Source: Anaerocolumna sp. (GTDB lineage: Bacteria > Bacillota > Clostridia > Lachnospirales > Lachnospiraceae). From it: a DNA stretch of 49,732 bases. A program made the translations under genes and the position numbers. The notes beneath the pieces are model-generated. The model was not told the origin of the DNA. It was given only the letters and a program-made list of their open reading frames with translations, and made no database searches. The stretch covers positions 1 to 49,732 of the forward strand of contig JARBTX010000025.1 in assembly GCA_029239975.1 (NCBI GenBank), read 5' to 3'. How positions within the stretch are numbered: position 1 is the first letter of the stretch; every line of letters starts with the position of its first letter. Positions 1 to 7,796 of this stretch are shown piece after piece.

Positions 1-63
1 CCTTGAGTAGCTCATTCTTACGCCGTTACCAACTTTGATTGGACGTATCCTGTTTTTATCCAT
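1..63 (-). CDS. rpoB: RNA polymerase beta subunit, N-terminal fragment
   Basis: Only the first 21 codons are in the window; the gene runs off the left edge. The translation MDKNRIRPIKVGNGVRMSYS resembles clostridial RpoB N-termini, which usually have a [IV]RPxKVGxxxRMSYS-like start. The ATG at 61-63 is preceded by AAGGGGTG with good spacing. RpoB is the catalytic beta subunit of RNA polymerase. Usually rpoB follows rplL directly; here about 3.4 kb with a glycosidase and a regulator separate them, and the gene has its own promoter at 250-278. The identification rests on a short stretch and on the upstream rplKAJL order. Confidence 0.85.
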   Translation of the reverse strand, partial: MDKNRIRPIKVGNGVRMSYSR

Positions 64-189
64 TGACGTTTTCACCCCTTGATATTTTATTGAATATCCT
101 TAAATATTCCTAAGATTGGCATGTTTACTGCTTTTTTTATATCTTCCGAAATATTCTTGAATAATTTTGTGAAACTACTTTTCATTTCT

Positions 190-242
190 ACTATTGTGTG
201 CTATAATAGATTATAGATGGGCATACCATAGCACAATAGTGC
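190..242 (-). other. Stem-loop in the rpoB 5' leader
   Basis: Near the predicted transcript start, two arms (190-204 and 228-240) pair around a 23-nt loop with one bulge. There is no U-tract, so it is not an obvious terminator. It may stabilise or regulate the rpoB mRNA; no known leader family was recognised. Confidence 0.4.
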
Positions 243-249
243 AACTTAC

Positions 250-278
250 ATATTATCATAAGGTTTTCAAGATGTCAA
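250..278 (-). promoter_or_regulatory. Sigma-A promoter for rpoB
   Basis: On the minus strand a perfect -35 TTGACA (273-278) lies exactly 17 bp before -10 TAATAT (250-255). The -35 box also forms part of an 8-bp inverted repeat (GTCAACAA/TTGTTGAC). The promoter lies downstream of the GH43 terminator and gives rpoB a leader of roughly 180 nt. It explains how rpoB is expressed despite the terminators after rplL and GH43. Confidence 0.85.
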
Positions 279-451
279 CAAGTTTTTGTTGACTTTTTCT
301 AATTATTCCAAAATTCTTAATAGTTTCTCTATTTTAATTTTATTCCCAAAAACTTTCACTCTATACTGCATCTACTATATTTTTCTATTTTTATTTTTAC
401 TATCTAACCATTTTGACTTACTTTGACTTTATATTTTTCCGTGAATTAAAT

Positions 452-492
452 AAACAAAAAAGTAACCAGTTATTTTGGTTACTTTTTTGTTT
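452..492 (-). terminator. Rho-independent terminator after the GH43 gene
   Basis: A 16-bp perfect stem (452-467 with 477-492, GGTTACTTTTTTGTTT arm) surrounds a 9-nt loop. The arms end in A/T runs, so it could work in both directions. It lies 130 bp beyond the GH43 stop and isolates rpoB from that gene. The stretch 499-620 is AT-rich with short imperfect repeats of a TTACGAT...TTCTCTT type and no gene. Confidence 0.85.
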
Positions 493-623
493 CAATATTC
501 ATAATTTAATACATAATCTCTTAACGATATTAATTCTCTTAATGAGTTTATTGCTTATGAGATTTAATCACTTTACGATGACTATTCTCTTTACGATATT
601 TATTCTCTTATGAGATTTACATT

Positions 624-1961
624 TTATTTACAGAATGTAAACTCTTCTAGTTCAAATAAGTGTCTGCCATGAAACATGTCTTTGAACCAACCGCCAAAAC
701 TAGCTTCTACAACAAAATAAACTGCATGTCTTCCAGTTACATTCTTAACAACTGCACTATAAACACCATCATCCATTCCGATTTCACATGTACCAATTTC
801 TTCACCGTTTTCACAATCATCTAGTAAAATCTTAATCTTGGATTTGCAGCCTGTACCTTTTACTCTTACGAATAACTCCATGGTTTTACTTGAGAAATCT
901 TCACCGAAGTCAAAGTATTTATATCCCATTATACATCCATCCGTTATTGCAGTAACAGGTCTTGAAAATACATTTCGTTCTGTTATCAAACATCCGCCTT
1001 TAAGAACACATGCAATTTCTGCAGGTGTAACTTTATATGGAGAAAGAGAATCTTCAAAGCCAAGTGATGTCATTTCTACCTGTGGAATAGTCCCATCTGG
1101 TAAAACCTGAATCTTTTCTACACATCCGCGTCTAGACATTATTGTACCATTGGTCATACGGTGATAGAAAATATACCATTGGCCATTGATATTACAGATT
1201 GAACCATGGTCGTTTCCACCTGGGTATTCTTCACCGTTGTCAACAATCACACCACGGTATTCAAAAGGTCCCATTGGAGATTTGCTAGTTGCATACACAA
1301 GCCTACTGCCTACTTTCGGAGAATATATTAAATAATAAGTATCTCCTATCTTTCTTAAGGAACAAGCTTCAAAAAATCGGAAAGGCTCTGTTATAGGTAT
1401 AATATCATCTTGATAAGTACCATCTATAATTTCGTACATATTTTCAGGATTGATTTCTGCAGCAAATGAACTCTCAAAACCACAATAAATATATACTCTA
1501 CCATCATCATCAACTAATACACATGGGTCAATAAACCAACCGTTACCAAAACAGTCTTCACCTTTGCCTGCTGGAATATTATATTTATACTGTGAAATTA
1601 ATTTAAATGGACCTTCTGGCTTATCGCTAACTGCAACACATCCTTTTGCTCCGTATATGTAAGCATATAAATAATATTTACCATCCTTTTCTACTACATC
1701 AGGTGCATATAGGTCATTAATTTCATTTGTCCAATCAGTATCAGACTTATGGTCACGATCATCTAATGTATGGAAAATGTCACCATGACATACCCAATTG
1801 TTTAGATTATTAACAGAAGCAGACCATACTTTTAATTTGTGATCACAAAATTTATCGGAACCAGCTGAATCATGTGAACCGTATACGTAAACACGGTCAC
1901 CAAAAACTCTTGGTTCACCATCTGGAATGTACTCCCACATTGGAAGATATGGATTCGGCAT
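624..1961 (-). CDS. Glycoside hydrolase family 43 protein with C-terminal CBM6-like domain
   Basis: This 445-aa protein is a probable beta-xylosidase or alpha-L-arabinofuranosidase acting on plant hemicellulose oligomers. The five-bladed GH43 propeller spans about residues 1-310. Candidate catalytic residues are the Asp in IPDGEP near residue 14 (base), the Asp in APDVV near residue 88 (pKa modulator) and the Glu in FFEACSLRKIGDTYYLIYS near residue 200 (acid). Residues about 320-445 look like a CBM6-type beta-sandwich. There is no signal peptide, so it is probably cytoplasmic and acts on imported oligosaccharides. AAGGAGG lies 6 nt before the ATG. It is divergent from an AraC regulator, the likely activator. 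Substrate specificity cannot be read from the sequence. Confidence 0.88.
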   Translation of the reverse strand: MPNPYLPMWEYIPDGEPRVFGDRVYVYGSHDSAGSDKFCDHKLKVWSASVNNLNNWVCHGDIFHTLDDRDHKSDTDWTNEINDLYAPDVVEKDGKYYLYAYIYGAKGCVAVSDKPEGPFKLISQYKYNIPAGKGEDCFGNGWFIDPCVLVDDDGRVYIYCGFESSFAAEINPENMYEIIDGTYQDDIIPITEPFRFFEACSLRKIGDTYYLIYSPKVGSRLVYATSKSPMGPFEYRGVIVDNGEEYPGGNDHGSICNINGQWYIFYHRMTNGTIMSRRGCVEKIQVLPDGTIPQVEMTSLGFEDSLSPYKVTPAEIACVLKGGCLITERNVFSRPVTAITDGCIMGYKYFDFGEDFSSKTMELFVRVKGTGCKSKIKILLDDCENGEEIGTCEIGMDDGVYSAVVKNVTGRHAVYFVVEASFGGWFKDMFHGRHLFELEEFTFCK

Positions 1962-2090
1962 AAAAAACCTCCTTGTAAACTAAGTATAATTCTGTATAAT
2001 AATAAATATTAGCACATATACATTGTTTAATTCAATGACTATAATGACATATATAAGCACAAATAAGACATATGAAAAAGGTGATTCTTA

Positions 2091-2945
2091 ATGAAACGAA
2101 TGGAACTTAAATTTTTCACAGATGATGAAAACTTTCCGTTTTTTATACAGTATGGTAAACATGATGAAGATATGTTCGTCCATACCCATGTTGATTTTTC
2201 TGAACTTGTAATTGTATTACAAGGTAATGCAACACATATTGTAGATAATGAAAGGTTTTTTATAAATAAAGGAGATGTATTTGTAATAAGCAATGATACA
2301 GCACATGGTTATGAATCGACAGAGAGTTTTCGGATATGTAACATTATGTTTCGTCCTGAGACTATTCTGTCAGCAGATTATGATGTAAAAAAATCAGCTG
2401 GCTTTCACGCATTATTTATGCTTGAACCATATTTCACTAAGGAGCATAGATTTCACAGCAGTTTTAAATTAAGTCCTTCTGATTTTGAAATAGTAAAAAA
2501 CATTACAGATGGCATGTTAGCAGAATACCAAACGAATGAAGATGGTCATAAAACGATTTTAATTGCAAGCTTTCTACAATTAGTTGTGAGATTATCAAGA
2601 CTTTATAATTTAAATAATTTTACTAATAAACCTGATGTTATCAATATTGCAAAAACTGTTTCTTACATTGAAAATCATTATACAGAAAACATTAGCATTA
2701 AATACTTAGCTGAAATAGCACATTATTCCAGTAGACATTTCACTAGAATATTTACAGATACCTATAACACTACACCAATCGATTACATTACATCTCTTCG
2801 AATTAGTAAAGCTTGTACGTTATTAAAAGAGGGTAAGTTATCTGTATCTGATATAGCACTGATGTGTGGTTTTAGCGATAGCAACTATTTTAGCAGAATC
2901 TTTAAAAAACGGATTGGAGTTTCGCCAAAACTTTATAGACAGTGA
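2091..2945 (+). CDS. AraC-family transcriptional regulator
   Basis: A 284-aa one-component sugar-responsive regulator. The N-terminal part (about 20-100) is a cupin-like sensor with HTHVDFSELVIVLQG and a GDVFVISNDTAHGY segment. The C-terminal part (about 185-284) has two helix-turn-helix motifs and the family signature ending in FSDSNYFSRIFKKRIGVSP. It shares a 129-bp divergent promoter region with the GH43 gene, which suggests it controls that gene. The start ATG has AAGGTGA upstream. The inducer is unknown. Confidence 0.9.
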   Translation: MKRMELKFFTDDENFPFFIQYGKHDEDMFVHTHVDFSELVIVLQGNATHIVDNERFFINKGDVFVISNDTAHGYESTESFRICNIMFRPETILSADYDVKKSAGFHALFMLEPYFTKEHRFHSSFKLSPSDFEIVKNITDGMLAEYQTNEDGHKTILIASFLQLVVRLSRLYNLNNFTNKPDVINIAKTVSYIENHYTENISIKYLAEIAHYSSRHFTRIFTDTYNTTPIDYITSLRISKACTLLKEGKLSVSDIALMCGFSDSNYFSRIFKKRIGVSPKLYRQ

Positions 2946-3101
2946 CTATTTTATTATATTTATCGTTTTTACTTGTTTTATTGCTTTTACTACTTTTACT
3001 GCTTTTTGTTTTTATTTTTGATTTTTTGATTTCTATATCACTTTAGTACTCAGAAATTTAAGACCACACCTTAATATCCACGTTTTGTGACTTACTTTTC
3101 A
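2946..3101. other. T-rich gene-free stretch
   Basis: Low-complexity T-rich DNA between the AraC stop and the long palindrome. I see no ORF with a ribosome binding site and no clear hairpin terminator for the AraC gene. Confidence 0.5.
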
Positions 3102-3349
3102 TAGCGTAAATTAGTCGGTCATAAATCCTCATAAACTTAAGAATAAGGGGTATGGATAGTATGAAAAAAGAGTTTTTCGTTTGCGGTGACAGACACAATC
3201 AATATGTATGTAAGAGAAAGACTACTTGTTATCTTTCTCCTACATACATATTGATTGTGGATGTCGTAGCATCGAAAAACTCGTTTCATACTATTCGTAC
3301 CCCTTATGTCACTAGCTTATCAGGATTTCTGACCGACTTCTATACGCTT
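3102..3349. repeat. Long imperfect palindrome (MITE-like or structured RNA)
   Basis: Two arms of about 115 nt fold back on each other around a centre near 3226. The best block is a 19-bp perfect match, 3194-3212 with 3241-3259. Further matching blocks lie outside it: AAGGGGTA with TACCCCTT, then the AGTCGGTC/GACCGACT ends. There is no credible coding sequence. A 21-bp direct repeat with two mismatches overlaps its right edge (about 3341-3361 and 3367-3387, TTCCGTTCG core). The position beside the foreign-looking araC-GH43 pair suggests a mobile-element remnant, but no terminal target duplication was seen. Confidence 0.75.
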
Positions 3350-3395
3350 CCGTTCGTTAACCTATCTATACGTTTCCGTTCGCTAACATCAATAA

Positions 3396-3430
3396 CACAA
3401 AAACCCCACCATAAAGGTGGGGTTTTCTAT
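3396..3430 (-). terminator. Rho-independent terminator after rplL
   Basis: An 11-bp stem AAAACCCCACC/GGTGGGGTTTT with a 5-nt loop and flanking T/A runs lies 20 bp beyond the rplL stop. It ends the rplJL transcript and separates it from rpoB. Confidence 0.9.
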
Positions 3431-3446
3431 TGAAAGATCGTTTAAA

Positions 3447-3804
3447 TTACTTAAGAGTAACTTTAGCGCCTTCTGCTTCAAGTTTAGCTTTGATATCTTC
3501 AGCTTCTTCTTTAGTTGCGCCTTCTTTAAGCATCTTAGGAGCTCCATCAACAACGTCTTTAGCTTCTTTTAAGCCTAAGCCTGTTACTTCACGAACAACT
3601 TTGATAACTTTAACTTTGTTAGCACCAACGTCTGTTAATTCTACGTTGAATTCTGTTTTTTCTTCTTCAGCTACTGCTGCTGGTCCTGCTACAACAACAC
3701 CTGCTGCTGCGGATACACCAAATTCTTCTTCACATGCTTTTACTAAATCATTTAATTCTAATACTGTTAAGCTCTTAATAGCTTCGAAATTCTTGAGTTG
3801 TCAT
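3447..3804 (-). pseudogene. rplL: 50S ribosomal protein L7/L12, frameshifted near the start
   Basis: From the ATG at 3802-3804 (GGAGG upstream) the frame reads MTTQEF and then RSY-stop. From the next bases another frame reads [20 protein letters not shown] and onwards through the whole L7/L12 protein to [15 protein letters not shown] at 3447. The span of 358 nt is not a multiple of three. The usual protein would read MTTQEFIEAIK, so a two-base loss in the Ile codon fits, as does one extra base. L7/L12 forms the ribosomal stalk that binds translation factors and is practically indispensable. A sequencing or assembly error is therefore the first explanation. A +1 slip at TTT-C is a more exotic one, since tRNA-Phe can re-pair from UUU to UUC. 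No in-frame ATG, GTG or TTG start lies near the shift. Confidence 0.9.
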
Positions 3805-3898
3805 TACTAAATACCTCCATTAAAATTTGTTTTATATTTGATTTCTGTTTTAGTTTTTAATTTCTTAAAAAACTTGTCCTAACGCTAACTTTGGTTTA

Positions 3899-4384
3899 TT
3901 ATGCTTGCTTTTCAGCGATTTGCTTAATAACACGAGCAAAGTTTGTAATAGGAGATTGTAAACTTCCAAGTAATTTGGAAATAAGTACTTCTCTTGAAGG
4001 AATAGTTGCGATAACTTGGATGCCTGCTGCATCATAGTAAGTTCCGTCAACAACACCAGCTTTGAACTCTAACTTAGGAGAAGTCTTCATTACATCGTTA
4101 ATTATTCTTGCTGGAGCAGTTGCATCATCATGACCAAATGCTATAGCAGTAGGTCCTTCTAAATGTTGAGACAATGATTCGAATTCTGTTCCTTCAAACG
4201 CACGTTTTAACAATGTGTTTTTGTAAACTTTATATACAACACCTGCTTCTCTTAATTGTTTACGAAGTTTTGTATCTTCTTCAACAGTAAGACCACGGTA
4301 GTCAACAGCAACGATTGCTTTCGCACCATTTACATGTCCTTTGATTTCATCAACGATAGGTTGTTTGATTTCTACTTTTGCCAT
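3899..4384 (-). CDS. rplJ: 50S ribosomal protein L10
   Basis: A 161-aa protein that anchors L7/L12 dimers to the ribosome and acts as a translational autoregulator. It begins MAKVEIKQPIVDEIKGHVNG and contains the YRGLTVEEDTKLRKQLREA region typical of L10. I chose the ATG at 4382-4384 because AAGGAGGTG lies just upstream; the open frame extends 19 codons further without such a signal. It has its own promoter and an L10 leader, and is followed by rplL. Confidence 0.97.
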   Translation of the reverse strand: MAKVEIKQPIVDEIKGHVNGAKAIVAVDYRGLTVEEDTKLRKQLREAGVVYKVYKNTLLKRAFEGTEFESLSQHLEGPTAIAFGHDDATAPARIINDVMKTSPKLEFKAGVVDGTYYDAAGIQVIATIPSREVLISKLLGSLQSPITNFARVIKQIAEKQA

Positions 4385-4473
4385 TCTAGTACACCTCCTT
4401 ATAGATTTTGCATAAACTTTTATAACGTCTATGTGAAACAAACGATACTCCGTAAAGAGTAAGTTTTATTCAT

Positions 4474-4508
4474 TAAAAAAATCCCTTACTCCGAGACAGT
4501 AAGGGATT
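4474..4508 (-). terminator. Attenuator terminator in the L10 leader
   Basis: An 11-bp stem AATCCCTTACT/AGTAAGGGATT with a 7-nt loop is followed by seven T on the minus strand, about 90 nt before rplJ. It is the expected premature terminator of the rplJL leader. Confidence 0.88.
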
Positions 4509-4514
4509 ATATAA

Positions 4515-4632
4515 GTCATCTTATAATCTAATTCCCTCGGTAGGCGTTTTCAACTTATGCCATGAATATTCATATTAGCATTCGCTATCATAAAATTCAT
4601 CCGGCACCTACTGTCTTCGGCAGATATTGCTT
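4515..4632 (-). ncRNA. Ribosomal protein L10 leader
   Basis: The minus-strand transcript contains the paired elements GACAGTAGGTGCCGG and CCTACCGAGGG separated by a side hairpin. This is the arrangement of the L10 leader that binds excess L10(L12)4 complex. It lies between a perfect promoter and the attenuator. Excess L10 is expected to favour termination or block rplJ translation. Confidence 0.85.
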
Positions 4633-4636
4633 TGAT

Positions 4637-4665
4637 ATTATAACATTAATCTATGATGATGTCAA
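4637..4665 (-). promoter_or_regulatory. Sigma-A promoter for rplJ-rplL
   Basis: Perfect consensus on the minus strand: TTGACA (4660-4665), 17-bp spacer, TATAAT (4637-4642). It lies directly upstream of the L10 leader. Confidence 0.92.
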
Positions 4666-4694
4666 CTATAAATCAAAACTTCTTTGCAAAATGA

Positions 4695-5387
4695 TTAGCT
4701 TAATTTAGCTGTGTTTAATTTTACACCAGGTCCCATAGTGGAAGCTAATGTTACGCTCTTAAGGTATTGTCCTTTTGCAGCAGATGGTTTTGCTTTATTG
4801 ATTGCACCGATTAGCGTTTGGAAGTTGTCCGCTAGTTGTTCTTCAGTAAATGAAGCTTTTCCCAATGGCACGTGAATAATGTTTGTTTTGTCTAATCTAT
4901 ATTCGATCTTACCTGCTTTAATTTCATTTACAGCCTTTGTTACATCCATGGTAACTGTTCCAGCTTTAGGATTTGGCATTAAACCTTTAGGTCCAAGTAC
5001 ACGTCCCAAACGACCTACAACACCCATCATGTCTGGAGTAGCAACTACAACGTCAAAATCTACCCAGCCATCATTTTGGATCTTAGGAACTAATTCCTCA
5101 CCACCAAAATAATCTGCGCCTGCAGCTTCAGCTTCAGTAAGTTTATCACCTTTAGCAAAAACAAGAACTTTAACTGTTTTACCTGTTCCGTGTGGTAATA
5201 CTACCGCACCACGAACTTGTTGGTCTGCATGACGTCCATCAACACCTAGTCTGATGTGTGCTTCAATTGTCTCATCGAATTTAGCAACTGCTGATTTTTT
5301 AACTAAACTAACTGCTTGATCTGCATCATAATAAGTAGCTCTGTCGATAAGCTTTGCAGCTTCAGCATATTTTTTTCCTTTTTTCAT
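4695..5387 (-). CDS. rplA: 50S ribosomal protein L1
   Basis: A 230-aa protein of the mobile L1 stalk; also a translational repressor of its own operon. It starts [20 protein letters not shown] and contains [19 protein letters not shown], the family signature. AGGAGG precedes the ATG. It follows rplK across a 161-bp gap holding a likely L1-binding structure. There is no clear terminator after it before the rplJ promoter. Confidence 0.98.
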   Translation of the reverse strand: MKKGKKYAEAAKLIDRATYYDADQAVSLVKKSAVAKFDETIEAHIRLGVDGRHADQQVRGAVVLPHGTGKTVKVLVFAKGDKLTEAEAAGADYFGGEELVPKIQNDGWVDFDVVVATPDMMGVVGRLGRVLGPKGLMPNPKAGTVTMDVTKAVNEIKAGKIEYRLDKTNIIHVPLGKASFTEEQLADNFQTLIGAINKAKPSAAKGQYLKSVTLASTMGPGVKLNTAKLS

Positions 5388-5402
5388 TCTATTAACCTCC
5401 TA

Positions 5403-5524
5403 GTGGTATTATCGGGAGTATACATGATTCTTTCATACAAATCGCTTTGTATAATCTAGAGAATCACCGAAAATTGCGAATCAATTTTCCATGAATGCAT
5501 GCAATGCATTCATTACCCTCCCAC
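5403..5524 (-). promoter_or_regulatory. Likely L1-binding autoregulatory site before rplA, with inserted hairpins
   Basis: The 3' end of the region has CTCCCGATAATACCAC just before the rplA ribosome binding site and the 5' end has GTGGGAGGGTAA. The two halves pair as in the compact site before rplK (5998-6024), but here about 90 nt forming three hairpins separates them (a TGATTCT/AGAATCA stem with a TACAAA apex, GAAAATTG/CAATTTTC, and ATGAATGCA/TGCATTCAT). L1 repression through mRNA mimics of its rRNA site is known; assignment here is inference. Confidence 0.55.
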
Positions 5525-5548
5525 ATTTATAAACGATAAATAAATATA

Positions 5549-5974
5549 TTAGTCAACTACAGTGATTCCCATACTTCTTGCAGTACCAGAAATCATGCTA
5601 ATAGCTGTTTCAATGCTTGCTGCATTTAAGTCAGGCATTTTAAGTTCTGCAATTTTTTGTACTTCTGCTTTAGTAATAGTAGCAACCTTAGTCTTGTTTG
5701 GTGTAGCTGAACCTGATTTAAGGTTACATGCTTTCTTTAAAAGTACTGCTGCAGGTGGAGTCTTAGTAATGAAACTGAAACTTCTATCCTGATATACTGT
5801 AATTACTACAGGGATGATTAGTCCTTCTTGATCTGCTGTTCTTGCATTAAATTCTTTTGTAAATTGTACAATGTTAACACCGTGCTGTCCAAGAGCTGGT
5901 CCAACTGGTGGAGCTGGTGTAGCCTTTGCAGCAGGGATTTGTAATTTAATATAACCTGTAACTTTCTTTGCCAT
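5549..5974 (-). CDS. rplK: 50S ribosomal protein L11
   Basis: A 141-aa protein of the GTPase-associated centre of the large subunit. It starts [20 protein letters not shown] with [20 protein letters not shown], the proline-rich L11 hallmark, and ends with the conserved SARSMGI-type segment ([12 protein letters not shown]). AGGAGG precedes the ATG. It follows nusG in the normal order. Confidence 0.98.
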   Translation of the reverse strand: MAKKVTGYIKLQIPAAKATPAPPVGPALGQHGVNIVQFTKEFNARTADQEGLIIPVVITVYQDRSFSFITKTPPAAVLLKKACNLKSGSATPNKTKVATITKAEVQKIAELKMPDLNAASIETAISMISGTARSMGITVVD

Positions 5975-5997
5975 TATAGCATACCTCCTGAAATATT

Positions 5998-6024
5998 GTG
6001 GTTTTATCGGGATTGCCCTCCCAC
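5998..6024 (-). promoter_or_regulatory. Likely L1-binding site in the rplK leader
   Basis: On the minus strand GTGGGAGGGCAAT is followed at once by CCCGATAAAACCAC. The two pair into a short stem with an asymmetric internal loop, 23 nt before the rplK start. The same two half-motifs recur before rplA. This is the pattern expected for L1 autoregulation of rplK-rplA. Confidence 0.6.
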
Positions 6025-6084
6025 CATCTAGTTAAACAGTATCTGCAACGGAATATATCCCATCGTATCCTAGATGTTACTTCG

Positions 6085-6600
6085 TTAAATCTTTCTGATG
6101 TCTGTGAAACTTATTTCGACAGGAGTTTCACGACCAAACATATCAACACTGATAGTGATGATCTGTTTATGAGTATTAATCTGCTTAATAATTCCGGTTG
6201 TATTCTCCCACACACCAGAGATTACTTCTACCGTATCGCCAAGTTCAAAGTCAAATATAACATCGTCTTTTTTAATTCCCATTGAACGCATTTCTGCTTC
6301 TGTTAATGGAACTGGTTTAGATCCGGGACCAACGAAGCCGGTTACGCCTCTCGTATTACGAACTACGTACCAGGTATCATCGTTCATTTCCATGTTAAGT
6401 AAAACATATCCAGGGAACATTTTCTTCTGAACTTTTTTCTTAACGCCATTCTTTACTTCAATTACGTCTTGAAGTGGAACGGAAACCTCTAAGATTTGAT
6501 CTTGAAGCTTTCTGTTTTCAATTGTTTTCTCAATGTTGGCTTTTACCTTATTCTCATATCCTGAATAGGTATGAACAACGTACCAATTCGTCTTAGACAT
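6085..6600 (-). CDS. nusG: Transcription termination/antitermination protein NusG
   Basis: A 171-aa elongation factor that binds RNA polymerase. The NGN domain is at about 1-110 (WYVVHTYSGYENKVK, FPGYVLLNMEMND, GVTGFVG). The C-terminal KOW domain (about 120-171) shows LGDTVEVISGVWENTTGII and the typical end VEISFTDIRKI. It lies between secE and rplK as in most bacteria. Confidence 0.97.
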   Translation of the reverse strand: MSKTNWYVVHTYSGYENKVKANIEKTIENRKLQDQILEVSVPLQDVIEVKNGVKKKVQKKMFPGYVLLNMEMNDDTWYVVRNTRGVTGFVGPGSKPVPLTEAEMRSMGIKKDDVIFDFELGDTVEVISGVWENTTGIIKQINTHKQIITISVDMFGRETPVEISFTDIRKI

Positions 6601-6615
6601 ATTATCACCCTTATC

Positions 6616-6825
6616 CTATTTAATTAAGACTTCAATACCATATTTGATAACCATATCAAATGCAGCGATAACTATACCTAAAAAAATGGATGCAACAATA
6701 ACTGCCACTGACTGCTTCGCAAGTGATTCTTTATCAGACCAAACTATTTTGCCAAACTCAGCCTTGATACCTTTAAACCAACTTTTCTTTGGAGCTTTTT
6801 CTGTGATATTAGCAGCTTCTCCCAT
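6616..6825 (-). CDS. secE: Preprotein translocase subunit SecE
   Basis: A 69-aa single-span membrane protein of the SecYEG channel. The cytoplasmic amphipathic part (WFKGIKAEFGKIVWSDKESL) is followed by one membrane helix. I chose the ATG at 6823-6825 (MGEAANITEK) because GAAAGGAAAG lies upstream; an in-frame TTG eight codons earlier is possible but less likely. It lies between rpmG and nusG. Confidence 0.93.
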   Translation of the reverse strand: MGEAANITEKAPKKSWFKGIKAEFGKIVWSDKESLAKQSVAVIVASIFLGIVIAAFDMVIKYGIEVLIK

Positions 6826-6883
6826 ATTTTCACTTTCCTTTCTCAACAATGCATTTAATGCATGCTTAGAAGATTAGACATAA

Positions 6884-7033
6884 TTATTTTGTTTCTTTGT
6901 GTAATGTGTGTGACTTACAGAACTTACAATATTTTTTTGTTTCCATTCTGTCTGGATGTGTTTTCTTTTCCTTTGTCATGTTATAATTACGTTGTTTACA
7001 TTCTGTACATGCCAATGTGATCTTTACGCGCAC
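6884..7033 (-). CDS. rpmG: 50S ribosomal protein L33
   Basis: A short gene of 49 codons starting with GTG (7031-7033) after GGAGGTGGAAGTT. The product begins [20 protein letters not shown] and ends [15 protein letters not shown]. The two CxxC pairs mark the zinc-binding form of L33. rpmG-secE-nusG is the standard order in Firmicutes. Confidence 0.97.
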   Translation of the reverse strand: MRVKITLACTECKQRNYNMTKEKKTHPDRMETKKYCKFCKSHTLHKETK

Positions 7034-7151
7034 AACTTCCACCTCCGCTTAAATTTTAAATTGAGTGAACCATTTTTTTGCTTTAAATACAAAAAAGAAT
7101 GGAACACCGGTTTTTTAGGCATAAAAAAAAGACCTCTTCCATCGCTAGTCT

Positions 7152-7180
7152 AATATAACATACTCTATATCGTACGTCAA
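7152..7180 (-). promoter_or_regulatory. Sigma-A promoter for rpmG-secE-nusG-rplKA
   Basis: On the minus strand TTGACG (7175-7180), 17-bp spacer, TATATT (7152-7157). It lies about 120 bp before rpmG and heads the five-gene operon. Confidence 0.85.
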
Positions 7181-7258
7181 TATATTTTTTTTAAGTGCTT
7201 TAATAGTTTAACACTTTTTCAAAATAAAATCAATTATATTTTTCCTTATTTATATAAA

Positions 7259-7290
7259 GAAAAAGAGCTATAATTCATAGCCCTTTTTCT
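7259..7290. terminator. Bidirectional terminator hairpin
   Basis: A stem of about 12 bp (GAAAAAGaGCTAT with ATAGCcCTTTTTC, one mismatch) and a 5-nt loop, with T-rich DNA on both sides. On the minus strand it would stop readthrough from the small-ORF region into the rpmG promoter. Confidence 0.7.
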
Positions 7291-7294
7291 AGGT

Positions 7295-7735
7295 GTGGGG
7301 TAGGAGCCCACGATAGGAGTATATATATATGATAATATAGGAAAAAGTCAAATTTTATATTTATATTACTCCTTAACTCTTCCCAATGCAACACTTGCAA
7401 TAATATATTTTTACAAAGCAAAATATATGTTAATAATAGGTACAATTTCGGGCACTAACACGATCTATACAATACCATAATTACTACGAAAACTCACAAT
7501 TCTTAGAACTAGTACAAACATAGGAAAGTACTAATAAAAAGTGGATTGAATATCTGCACTTGATCTGGTGAATTTACTTAGTCTAGGTATTTAAATATAT
7601 GTAATCTACCTATCACAGATGTTACCAATGAATAGAGTTAGGAAGGCTTTAATAAAAGAAGTGTTACCGAACGAAAGATATGTATAATGGTCGCACCACC
7701 CAACATAACATTCAAACTGATTCCCAATGATAAAA
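7295..7735. other. Gene-free stretch with no recognised function
   Basis: No ORF with a ribosome binding site and no tRNA-like fold was found. A weak AT-rich fold pairs AGGAGTA near 7315 with TACTCCT near 7370. The rest is unstructured by eye. Confidence 0.5.
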
Positions 7736-7738
7736 TTT

Positions 7739-7766
7739 ATGCGCCACGCCTTTACGGCTGGCGCAT
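7739..7766 (-). terminator. GC-rich hairpin after the small ORF
   Basis: ATGCGCCA pairs with TGGCGCAT and an inner GCC with GGC around TTTAC. On the minus strand it is followed by AAATTTTATC, a weak T-tract. It sits 30 bp after the small ORF at 7797-7892 and probably ends its transcript. Confidence 0.6.
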
Positions 7767-7796
7767 ATTAATGTGCTATCTTTTATTACTTACTGA

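Noticed and set aside
61..78. CRE-like catabolite site near the rpoB start
   Set aside because: TGAAAACGTCAA overlaps the ribosome binding site and start codon; the match is imperfect and the position is unlikely for CcpA control.
838..1110. Plus-strand reading frame inside the GH43 gene
   Set aside because: Antisense shadow of a well-supported gene; no ribosome binding site.
3152..3433. 93-codon plus-strand frame over the long palindrome
   Set aside because: It is made of the palindrome arms and the terminator; no protein-like composition.
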